From: Opitutales bacterium
GTDB lineage: Bacteria > Verrucomicrobiota > Verrucomicrobiia > Opitutales > Coraliomargaritaceae
Assembly: GCA_018607135.1 (NCBI GenBank)
Contig: JABBCA010000101.1
Span: 1-47,676 of the forward strand
Reading direction: 5' to 3'
Length of the DNA stretch: 47,676 bases
Positions 8,273 to 16,300 of this stretch are shown one piece after another. The notes under the pieces were generated by a model that saw nothing but the letters and a program-made list of their open reading frames with translations, ran no database searches and was not told the DNA's origin. Positions within the stretch are counted from its first letter, which is position 1; each line of letters starts with the position of its first letter. Made by a program: the position numbers and the translations under genes.

Positions 8273-9496
8273 ATGGCACGCGAAAATTTCACCGCTAAGG
8301 TTCGTAATCAGATTGAGAAAAGTGCAGGCCACCAGTGCAGTTTTCCGGGATGCAATCGAAGGACAAACGGGCCTGGGCCAGCGAAGACAGAATATATTTC
8401 GGCCAGCGGTTATGCTGCTCATATATATTCAGCGTCAAAGGGCGGCCCAAGGGGACAGGGAGGATTGGATTCGACTGAACTTAAGATGGCTGAAAATGGA
8501 ATCTGGTTGTGCGGTAATCATGCGAAGTTAATAGATAATTGCAATGGAGAGAGATACCCTTCGGAAACGCTACATAGCTATAAGGCTCTTCATGAGGCAC
8601 GGGTGCTACTAGAACATGAAGGCCTTTATCCGCCAGTGGGGTGGATACATGAAGTTTCTTTGATTCAGAGCCCTCTATTTCATGCCCGACAGACGCTGCA
8701 GCTTTCAAAATTGAACCTTATCTATGGAAAAAACGGAACGGGTAAGACTGCAATCATTGAATGGATTCAAAGTTTGTTTGATTGTGAAAAAATCGAGCGC
8801 TGGATACCTGCCGATAAGTCCATGCTAAATTTGCAAATGACTTTGTTGAACCCAGCAATTCAACATTTAGAAATGAGGGTTGAGGGCAAAGAGATTAAGT
8901 ATTTTATAGGAGGCAACCAGATTCCCTTTGTGCCTATTGGATTCAGAATATTCAAACCAACTCCTTTCGACTACTCAATCGTGGATGATTCTGAGATGAT
9001 AGCAAAGGCGTTAGGTTTGCCTATTCCGACCATCGATGCATTGATTGAAGAGGTGAACCGATTTCCTCACGCTAAAGCGAAGAATCTGCGATTTGAATTT
9101 GATACTGATGATGAAGGTAACACTCTGAAGGAACGAGTTTTATTCGCCGATATCATCGGCACGCGTCCGAACTTGGTTTTGCGAGGTAACTTAAGTGGCT
9201 CTGAAACTGAAAATATATTGCTAGAACTTGCGACTGCGGCTGCAAGGCTTTCAGGCAAGTATTGTCCAACTTTACTAATCCTCGACGAATGTATCCGTTG
9301 TATTTTTGACGGATTTTTTGATTTTTACTCGAATCATTTGTTAAACCCATTGAATCAGTTTCAGACACTAATGTGTATACCTGAATATCGGTTGGATTTG
9401 GATAATGTGCGGTGGAATGGTTGGCAAGTTATCCGAACGCATGGAACACCTCCTAATGCTTCGCTCAGTCAAGACTTGCGAACTACCCAGACATAA
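8273..9496 (+). CDS. HNH nuclease-ABC ATPase fusion, candidate defence effector
   Basis: A 407-residue fusion. Residues about 1-95 form an HNH-type nuclease module: HQCSFPGC (about 20-28), a GYAAHI...GGPRG block (about 46-62) and NGIWLCGNHAKLID (about 77-90), which together supply the Cys/His pairs and catalytic histidine usual in this N-terminal domain. Residues about 125-400 are an SMC/RecF-like ABC ATPase with Walker A YGKNGTGKT (about 149-157), ABC signature LSGSE (about 307) and Walker B LLILDE (about 333). The combination recalls Septu (PtuA ATPase plus PtuB HNH) but in one chain and with the nuclease first. The gene stands alone beside mobilisation genes, in noticeably AT-rich DNA, and is followed by a likely terminator. 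A role in anti-phage or anti-plasmid defence is inferred, not shown. Confidence 0.75.
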   Translation: MARENFTAKVRNQIEKSAGHQCSFPGCNRRTNGPGPAKTEYISASGYAAHIYSASKGGPRGQGGLDSTELKMAENGIWLCGNHAKLIDNCNGERYPSETLHSYKALHEARVLLEHEGLYPPVGWIHEVSLIQSPLFHARQTLQLSKLNLIYGKNGTGKTAIIEWIQSLFDCEKIERWIPADKSMLNLQMTLLNPAIQHLEMRVEGKEIKYFIGGNQIPFVPIGFRIFKPTPFDYSIVDDSEMIAKALGLPIPTIDALIEEVNRFPHAKAKNLRFEFDTDDEGNTLKERVLFADIIGTRPNLVLRGNLSGSETENILLELATAAARLSGKYCPTLLILDECIRCIFDGFFDFYSNHLLNPLNQFQTLMCIPEYRLDLDNVRWNGWQVIRTHGTPPNASLSQDLRTTQT

Positions 9497-9552
9497 TCGA
9501 AGAATTGCTTCTTAAGAGCTAGAGCTTGACCAATAGTTATTGGTTTAGCCGT

Positions 9553-9580
9553 GAGCAATCTAACTGCTCTGTTTTTTTTT
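9553..9580 (+). terminator. Probable intrinsic terminator after the HNH-ATPase gene
   Basis: GAGCA (9553-9557) pairs with TGCTC (9565-9569) across a 7-nt loop, and the hairpin is followed by G and nine T (9571-9580). The stem is short, but the T tract is strong. It ends plus-strand transcription from the HNH-ATPase gene and overlaps the last codons of the convergent minus-strand gene, where the T tract encodes lysines. Confidence 0.5.
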
Positions 9581-10351
9581 CTTAGGTGCACCCGGTGAAG
9601 AATCTAAGGCGATACCCTGCGAACGGCAAAATTTCCTAATCGTTTTCGTCGTTGGCATTTCGTTTGATCCGACTTCATCTGTGAAATAGCTGACGAACTC
9701 GCGCATAGCATATTTTTCTTTTGGATACTCTAAAATGTAGAGTAGTAAGTTAAATTGCCACCATTGGCCGGGATCGTGATTCCATTGTCCTTCGTCTTGA
9801 TACTCTTCGTTTTGTAGAAAACGAAGAGTATCAGCAATATCGTTGAAAAAATCTGATCTGTTCTCCGTGATTGCTCGACTGAAACAGTCGAGGGTTAGCT
9901 GTTTGAGGCGAACGTCCGCTAAACAACTTTTAGCGGAGGAATGCCTTTTCCATGCGCGCACTAACATGTAAGTCCCAAGGCTCCGTTTGCCTGCCTTGAA
10001 CTTATTCAGGAGAACCAGCAACTCTTTTCGGCTGAGTCCTCCATAGGATAGGCTAAGCTTCTCGGTCAGCATCGACGGTGAAAGGGTTCCTTGGGCTATG
10101 AGTGATTCGATTACCTTATTTTGCTTTGAAAACGCTTTTGTGATGATTGGATGTATTTCTTCTTCCTTATAGGAACTACTCGTGTCTCTTGAGACGGAAG
10201 GATCACTTGCTACGGCCTGGCGAATCAAAAGCCGTAAGCTTTCGGATGATTGCCACAAGTTGAGAAATTCCTCGAACCCAGCTTGGCATTCGTTGCGCAT
10301 CGAATTACCAAGAAACTCGTCAGGTGTTATATGGTCGTGTTCAGACGGCAT
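9560..10351 (-). CDS. Hypothetical protein downstream of an XRE regulator
   Basis: I do not recognise this 263-residue soluble protein. It is helical and charged, with a middle region (about 100-165) rich in Lys and Arg. An aromatic cluster, GQWNHDPGQWWQFNLL, lies near residue 190. The C-terminal stretch MPTTKTIRKFCRSQGI with a lysine-rich tail could be a small DNA-binding helix pair. No catalytic motif is seen. The gene lies 21 bp after the XRE-type regulator gene in the same direction and is probably co-transcribed with it. The pairing resembles regulator-plus-effector modules of mobile elements, but toxicity or immunity cannot be claimed from sequence alone. Confidence 0.65.
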   Translation of the reverse strand: MPSEHDHITPDEFLGNSMRNECQAGFEEFLNLWQSSESLRLLIRQAVASDPSVSRDTSSSYKEEEIHPIITKAFSKQNKVIESLIAQGTLSPSMLTEKLSLSYGGLSRKELLVLLNKFKAGKRSLGTYMLVRAWKRHSSAKSCLADVRLKQLTLDCFSRAITENRSDFFNDIADTLRFLQNEEYQDEGQWNHDPGQWWQFNLLLYILEYPKEKYAMREFVSYFTDEVGSNEMPTTKTIRKFCRSQGIALDSSPGAPKKKKQSS

Positions 10352-10372
10352 TCAATGGACAGGGTTTATCCT

Positions 10373-10603
10373 CTATCGGTTTGGCCTAGGGGCCTTCTTG
10401 TGAACCTCTTCAATAAACTGAGCTGGTGAAATTCTTAGCGCGTAGGAGATTAGAAAAAGTGAATTTACGTTTGGTAGCTGCTGTCCTCTTTCACAAAAAG
10501 AAATGAAGTTTTTTGATAGACCAGATGCCTTGGCCAAATTGCTTTGAGTGAGTCCATAGCTTTTGCGATAGGTTCGTAAGACGTCCCCGAAAGCTTCCTC
10601 CAT
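10373..10603 (-). CDS. XRE-family helix-turn-helix regulator
   Basis: A small transcriptional regulator with a Cro/C1-type HTH. The pattern RTYRKSYGLTQSNLAKASGLS...ISFCERGQQLPNVNSLFLISYAL covers almost the whole protein. I place the start at ATG 10603 (76 residues) because conserved XRE proteins begin about here. An in-frame TTG at 10633 or GTG at 10627 would add 8-10 residues of poor conservation. It is followed after 21 bp by the unknown 263-residue gene, and it diverges from the small plus-strand gene at 10905, with about 300 bp of AT-rich DNA between them where its operators may lie. It probably represses its own operon. Confidence 0.8.
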   Translation of the reverse strand: MEEAFGDVLRTYRKSYGLTQSNLAKASGLSKNFISFCERGQQLPNVNSLFLISYALRISPAQFIEEVHKKAPRPNR

Positions 10604-10904
10604 ACTCGGCTGATTTTCTTTTTCCACCCGCAAGATATTGCTTTGTTGATCTTAATAAATAGCTAGGCTTATTGCATTCATAAATTAAACTAATGCATCA
10701 TTAAGGATCAAGCCATTTTGCTCTATCCATAGATAGCTCCTTTACTGACTAAAGGATACTTTATTGGGTCCTGAAATTAGTCGAATTCCCTAATTTTGGG
10801 CGTTAGGAGATCGTTTCACGTTTAAATTTCTAACAAGATGTGAGTTTGTAAGTGGGTGAATATCACTACTTTTTGTAAATAAACGAAATTGAGAGGGTGC
10901 CAAG
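10604..10904. promoter_or_regulatory. AT-rich divergent regulatory region
   Basis: This stretch of about 300 bp lies between two divergent small regulator-type genes and has no credible coding frame. It is clearly more AT-rich than the flanking genes. It holds one copy (10852-10871) of a 20-bp motif repeated upstream of the gene at 11812. Confidence 0.4.
10852..10871 (+). repeat. 20-bp shared upstream motif, copy 1
   Basis: GTGGGTGAATATCACTACTT lies 33 bp before the GTG start at 10905 and matches a second copy at 11737-11756 in 18 of 20 positions. Both copies have the same orientation relative to the downstream gene. A shared operator or promoter element is likely. Confidence 0.55.
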
Positions 10905-11168
10905 GTGTTAGGCATATTGGAGAATATGCCCTCCTCATTCTGCCAGATGCTAAAAACCCACCAAGCTCGCTTGGGGTGGCGTCAAAAGGAGATGAGGACA
11001 TGGCTGGGTGAAATCCCGCTCGGGACTTATCAAAGTTGGATCAAACACCAATCTGAACCACCGCCCTGGACTCAATTCCTGATCGAAGAAATGCTCAAAA
11101 CCGCAAAGCCAAATTCAATGGTTTACACTAAGCCGTCAGCCAGACAGTCCCGCCTGCAAAAAAGCTGA
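10905..11168 (+). CDS. Small putative DNA-binding protein
   Basis: An 87-residue basic protein. The segment FCQMLKTHQARLGWRQKEMRTWLG, followed by the short phrase GTYQSWIKHQSEPPPWTQFLIEEML, has the spacing of a helix-turn-helix like those that choose substrates in phage and plasmid regulators. The C-terminus is a basic tail. The start is taken as GTG 10905, preceded by GAGAGGG about 7 nt upstream. ATG 10926 is the alternative and would remove 7 residues. It diverges from the XRE gene at 10603 and is preceded by one copy of a 20-bp repeated motif. A regulatory function is plausible but not proved. Confidence 0.55.
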   Translation: MLGILENMPSSFCQMLKTHQARLGWRQKEMRTWLGEIPLGTYQSWIKHQSEPPPWTQFLIEEMLKTAKPNSMVYTKPSARQSRLQKS

Positions 11169-11267
11169 TTTTCGCTGCAAAAATAAAACTTTTAATTTTT
11201 GGCCTCTTTGGATAGATGAAGAGAAAATTTTGCTTAATCTGCCTTCGTTACATCTAGCATCATAGGA

Positions 11268-11522
11268 CTAGGGCTTCTTTTTAGTTTTTGATAGTTTCTT
11301 AGAGAGTTCAGGGTCTATCTCTATATCAAAAAGCGTCTTGAGCTTTATTTGCAGTGCTTGCGCTATTCTTGCGCATCCTTCGACGGATGGAGAGTAATGG
11401 CCACGCTCCACGAGACTAATGAAATCGACGGAATAATCAGAGAGTTCCGCCAACTTTTCTTGGGAAAGCTTTCGCTGTTTCCTGTACCGATAAATCTGTT
11501 TTCCTAAACTCTTTTTTAACAC
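11268..11522 (-). CDS. XRE-family helix-turn-helix regulator
   Basis: An 84-residue Cro/C1-type regulator. The HTH spans about residues 5-60: QIYRYRKQRKLSQEKLAELS, then a recognition helix with VDFISLVERGHYSPSVEG. A lysine-rich C-terminal tail follows. The start is GTG 11522, since no ATG lies near the beginning of the domain. It stands alone on the minus strand, convergent with the small gene ending at 11168 and divergent from the secreted-protein operon starting at 11812. Those 289 bp contain the second copy of the 20-bp motif, so this protein is a candidate regulator of the RHS cassette. Confidence 0.8.
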   Translation of the reverse strand: MLKKSLGKQIYRYRKQRKLSQEKLAELSDYSVDFISLVERGHYSPSVEGCARIAQALQIKLKTLFDIEIDPELSKKLSKTKKKP

Positions 11523-11736
11523 GTAGTTATACTACGACTTAAAAAGCTTGAACACCACCGAGCTCAACTACGGAAAAAGCTTTACACAGCGAATTGAATA
11601 ACGCATATACGAAGATGTTGTGAATATCCTATTCCTTGGTCAAAGGTTCGCTCGGAAAACGTTAACCATAAAATTAATAAACTACTAACTGTTAGCTATT
11701 TAAAAATCCTTTAAAGCGAAGGCCTTGAAAATGAGT

Positions 11737-11756
11737 GTGGGCGAATATCGCTACTT
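11737..11756 (+). repeat. 20-bp shared upstream motif, copy 2
   Basis: GTGGGCGAATATCGCTACTT lies 55 bp upstream of the first gene of the secreted RHS cassette. It matches the copy at 10852-10871 with two transitions, in the same orientation. It may be the operator of one of the adjacent XRE regulators. Confidence 0.55.
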
Positions 11757-11811
11757 ATGGTTAACCTCTATTCGCGACTACAAGGCACTAATTTCTAATC
11801 TTCTATAATCT

Positions 11812-12651
11812 ATGAGAGTTTTATTTATTTCCTCCTTCGCCCTGACTTTTTTACTTTCGGTTGTTAACGCTTCTCTTTCAGAGGCGGATGTCAGGCCAAT
11901 TTCTAAAGCTGAGGCGATTGCCACTGTGCAAGCCCAAGAAGTGGCTAAAAAAAAGGCGCAAGATGAGCGCGAAGCGAAACTTCTCAATGCGCGTATCACT
12001 GGCACAGCCATAATAGACATGGGACACAAAAAAGTGATAATGAATCGTGTTCGCCCCGAGCAAGCCGAAGTTGCGCAAGGTAGTGCCGAAGCTAATAGTC
12101 AGGTAAAAGCGGACTTCGATGAAGCCGCTTTTTTTAGTGTCGCAACAAAAGAACAGAGGAATTTCACTCTATCGGGGACAGTCCGCAACGGCATCTCTGA
12201 ACTTTGGTGGAAATCTGGAAATTACGATTTCAAGATATTCACAAACGCCAATTTTCTCTATTTTTCTGGTGTCGGCGAAAACTTCGAGGACGAAGTTACT
12301 ATATATTCTGCATTCCCCATAATTGTGGAAGGGAGCAATCGACCAGTCATTGAGTCAAACAGTGGCACATGGTATCCGACCAGAGCAGATTTCACTAAAG
12401 GACAACTCGAATACTATGTCGTTAAGTCCAGTGGTATCGAAGAAATAGATACGGAAGCGCTCAAGCCTATCACTCTGATGCTTGAGTACTACCGCGACAA
12501 CCTCGGGAGCATTAAAGTATCTTACGAAAACGCCCAAAAGATGCGTATTGCACGCGATGCCTACCTCGAAGCCAATCCGCGCAAAAAACGAGATGTAATC
12601 ATCAACTCGGCTCCAATCGACAAGAGCACACGTAACGCCACCAGCGAATAA
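11812..12651 (+). CDS. Exported hypothetical protein, first gene of the RHS cassette
   Basis: A 279-residue protein with a clear signal peptide (MRVLFISSFALTFLLSVVNA, cleavage after about residue 20-23). A charged helix (about 25-60, rich in Ala, Lys and Glu) follows, then a mixed alpha/beta domain of unknown family (about 100-240) and a basic C-terminus. It starts the plus-strand run that leads through a second exported protein into the RHS gene 20-23 bp apart, so the three are probably one operon. I recognise no enzymatic motif. A surface or periplasmic role in exporting or displaying the RHS protein is plausible from context only. Confidence 0.7.
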   Translation: MRVLFISSFALTFLLSVVNASLSEADVRPISKAEAIATVQAQEVAKKKAQDEREAKLLNARITGTAIIDMGHKKVIMNRVRPEQAEVAQGSAEANSQVKADFDEAAFFSVATKEQRNFTLSGTVRNGISELWWKSGNYDFKIFTNANFLYFSGVGENFEDEVTIYSAFPIIVEGSNRPVIESNSGTWYPTRADFTKGQLEYYVVKSSGIEEIDTEALKPITLMLEYYRDNLGSIKVSYENAQKMRIARDAYLEANPRKKRDVIINSAPIDKSTRNATSE

Positions 12652-12670
12652 TACCTAATCCCTAAAACCT

Positions 12671-13351
12671 ATGAATAAGAAAATCGTAGCACTCACTTTA
12701 GGCATGATTTCCAGCGTCGGACTTCATGCTCAAACTGCAACTGATGAAAACGAAGGACTGGCCATAAGCCAAGATGCTGCGGCCTTTCCGACACTTCCCT
12801 TCGAACTGACTTGGTGGGCACGTCCCAATTTTTACTATTTTGTGCTTCAAACCAGTGACCTTACGGAGGACTGGAGCTATCATGACTACGCCGTTAAAGG
12901 CAGTTTTGGGGTAGGGGGGCTTGGCGATATTGAAGGATTTAGGTTCGATAGCTCATCATCGAAGTTATTTTTCAGAATCGAATTCACAGACGACCCGTCC
13001 GCCCCAGTTTTACTGGCTGATTTTGACGGGGATTTCGTTCCAAATAAAGCCGAATTAGACTTAGGGACGGATGTTTTTAATCTGCTTTTTTCTGACCCCG
13101 ACCTAATGGCCGATGAGTGGGAACTATTCTTCTTTGGCGATCTTGATCAAGTGGATACAGGCAACGACGACGCAGATTACACAAATAATCTGGAGGAGTC
13201 TCAGCTCGGGCTTGATCCGACGGTGGATGAACGGCCATCAGCATCTAGTTATACTTACGATCTTCTTGGACGGCTAACTGGAGCAAGCAACGACGTTGTG
13301 ACAGTTTCGTACACACTTGATGCGGAAGGGAATATCCTCACCAAAAACTAA
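12671..13351 (+). CDS. Exported protein with degenerate calcium repeats and a C-terminal YD repeat
   Basis: A 226-residue exported protein (signal peptide about 1-20, cleavage near HAQTA). The first half is a small domain with aromatic residues. Residues about 110-180 resemble the thrombospondin-3/EF-like repeats common in verrucomicrobial secreted proteins, degenerate here: DFDGDFVPNKAELDLGTD, then DADYTNNLEESQLGLDP. The last 35 residues (YTYDLLGRLTGASND...YTLDAEGNI) are a single RHS/YD repeat. It lies 20 bp after the previous gene and 22 bp before the RHS gene. The orphan YD repeat may be a docking piece or the scar of an earlier RHS gene end. Confidence 0.72.
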   Translation: MNKKIVALTLGMISSVGLHAQTATDENEGLAISQDAAAFPTLPFELTWWARPNFYYFVLQTSDLTEDWSYHDYAVKGSFGVGGLGDIEGFRFDSSSSKLFFRIEFTDDPSAPVLLADFDGDFVPNKAELDLGTDVFNLLFSDPDLMADEWELFFFGDLDQVDTGNDDADYTNNLEESQLGLDPTVDERPSASSYTYDLLGRLTGASNDVVTVSYTLDAEGNILTKN

Positions 13352-13373
13352 AGCACTTTCAAACCAATTTAAA

Positions 13374-16300
13374 ATGAAGCTTTCCTCAAATACCTTTCTA
13401 GCCTCAACACTAGTTCTGGCTTACGCGTTATTTCTAAATGTGGCAAATGCGCAGTTAAAACCCGGATGGCACAATTCTGCCATTGATCCCGCAGCGGCGA
13501 ATACATGGATTTCAGGGGCTTCCCAAGGAGGCTCGCTAGTTGCCCCACAGCAGCAATCTCTCCAAGCGCCAGCCGCAAGTTCTTCTTCAGCTTCGGATGC
13601 CGATTTTATTACTGAGGAAATTCAGGCCTTGGCTGATGGACTACAAAATGATGCTGCACGAATCTTTGAGTATTGCCGCAACCACATCGAATTTGAAGCT
13701 TATTGGGGCTGCAAAAAAGGTGCGACACTGACCTATCTGGAAGGGAGCGGGAATGCTTTTGATACGTCGGCGTTGATGGTTGCCTTGCTGAAAGCCTCAG
13801 GCTACCAGAATGTCGAATACCGCTACGGCTTTATCAATGTATTTGATTTTAATGTGCAAGATTGGCTGGGCACAACCAGCGTCTTTGGTTCAGTAGCTCC
13901 ATTTCCTGAATATGCAACCGACCAGGATTTTGTTAATGATTTTGGGCCGCCGCCAACCGGTATGACCGTCAAAACATATCGCCACCTGCTTTGGGATATT
14001 ACCTATTTGCTCAAACAAGGCTATCCAGGGTTTGTGCCAGACTCGTTTGGCGGTGATTTCTACGATCTTGGCATCCCGCACGTGTGGGTACAATTTGAGG
14101 ACACAGGCGGCACCGTTTATGAAATGGACCCGACTTATAAATCGCGGGAAGAGTTTGTGGAAGACGTCGATGCCGGAGCACTCAGCGAAAGCGGATACGT
14201 TAAAAATACGTTTCTCAGTGCGATTGGCGGAACCACCGGAAGCAACTACGTTGAAAGCATCAATGAAACGACTCTTGAGACAGAATTGGAGCAGTATACC
14301 AGCTCGGTGTTGAGTTGGTTCAAAGATGATAAAACCAACGCGGACGCACGGGAATTCATTTACGACGGAAGGCCGGAGCAAATTGACCGTGACCGTGGAC
14401 TGGCCGCCAACGACATCAACCCTTTCGATTACTTCGGAACTTCATGGCTTCCGCTGACAACGTGGAATACGATTCCCGACCAATGGATGGTTAAATTGGA
14501 AGTGACTTTCGGAAGCAACTACGATGATGACTCAGATTCTTTTTCATCGACCTTTGCTTCCGACGTGATCAACACCGCAGCTCTTTGCGGTCAGAAATTC
14601 TCATTACGCTTCGACGGTAACACGGCTACCAGTTACTTTGACGAGACCATTCATGAGACGTTTAATCTGTCGGATTCGACGGTTGATATTCGGTTTAAGT
14701 TCGACCATCCGCACGGGGAATACAACACCAGCAATGGTGTATGGACGAACACCGATAAAAACGATCAAGTCGAAGGTAAGGCCTATGTAAAGAACGATGA
14801 CTACGGCTATGCCTTTCTCTATGGTTTTGATCCGTCAGGGCGGCATCTACGTAAACGTCAAGGCGTCTTGGAAACTTACAAAAAGCAGGGCTTGCCTGAT
14901 TCGGACTGGCGCGTCCGCACTGAATTGCTGAACACGATGGGGCTGACATGGCTACATCAGCTCAATATGGCCGACGAAATAGTCGCCTCCCGCATGGATG
15001 GTATTCAGGTGCAGCATCATGCATTTGGACGCATGGGACAAGAAGGCGGCTTCTACGTCGATGTGGGCTTGGCGCTCTCCGCGTCGTCTTCTTTTGAAGG
15101 AAGTGAAGAAAAAGGGCTAAACATCTTCCATACAAGTTCGCTGTTTGGAAGTGCTCTGGAACATGCCTTGATTGAGCAGATGCAAGGCTCCGATAAACGG
15201 GCGACCTCAACGGTTAAGATCATGCAGCTTGCCAATGAAGAAGGTATAAGGGTCTACCGCGCAACGCCCGGCAACTGGAATAGCATCCGCTCCACACTGG
15301 CTGGTAACGGATACGTTGATGACGACCTCGACCGCATTGCCAGCTTTATAAACGATCCTGATAGCACTCAGGAAACGGCTTTGATCCCCGCCGATCCTGA
15401 GATTGAGCTGAATTCATGGATTGGCACAGGGTATGCCACGCTTTCAAGCACGTCCAACGGTATGTTTATTTCAGGTGGCTTCAAAGGGGGCTTTCTGTCC
15501 ACACCAGACGATGTGGCCTACGATCCGATTCAGGACTATTTCTACAGTGATGCGGGCTTTTACGATACCGCAGGTCTTGACCTGAGCTATGCCCACGAGG
15601 CAGTCACGACACCCGAAGTTTTCGGCCTTGATCCGGTGGATATGGCCTCGGGCGCATTCACTCTGGATAAGGAAGACCTTCAATGCGGCCTGCCTATGCC
15701 GCGAGGTTTGTCGTTTAGCAGGCATTACAATTCCAACCGCAATACGGATAATGAGAAGGGACTTGGTTTCGGCTGGACGCATAATCTGGACATTACAGCC
15801 ACCGAACGCAGCGCGATACGAGCAGGCATGGGGCAAACGACTATCCGGCAGATGGCTCCCTATTTTACGGGGATTCAGGTCGCCGCCGATCTAATGGACG
15901 GTCAAAGCAACGCCAAAGAGTTTCAAGCCGCGATGCTGGTCACAAAATGGGCGACTGACCAACTGCTCTACAAGGGCGTGTCCATCACGATGGGTAACAA
16001 AACCATCGAATTCGTTCAAATGCCCGATGGTAGTTTCGAGCCTCCTGCTGGCATTAGTATGACGCTCACGAAGGTAGGCTCGATCTATACCCTCGTGGAA
16101 CGCCACGGCAGCACCTACGTCTTTAATAGCGACGGCAAGATTGCCACCATCACTGATCAGCATAACAACACCGCCACCTTCGCTTACTCTGGCGAGCAAC
16201 TGGATACGGTGACGGATAGCTATGGCCGCGATTTGGAGTTCACGTGGACGGGCGACAAGATCACCAAAGTAACTGAAAATGCGGGGACTTTAGTTCGCGA

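Noticed and set aside
13317-13373. A longer N-terminal reading of the RHS gene beginning inside the upstream gene.
   Set aside because: The extra 19 residues precede a clean signal peptide that starts at ATG 13374, and the region belongs to the preceding gene's end.
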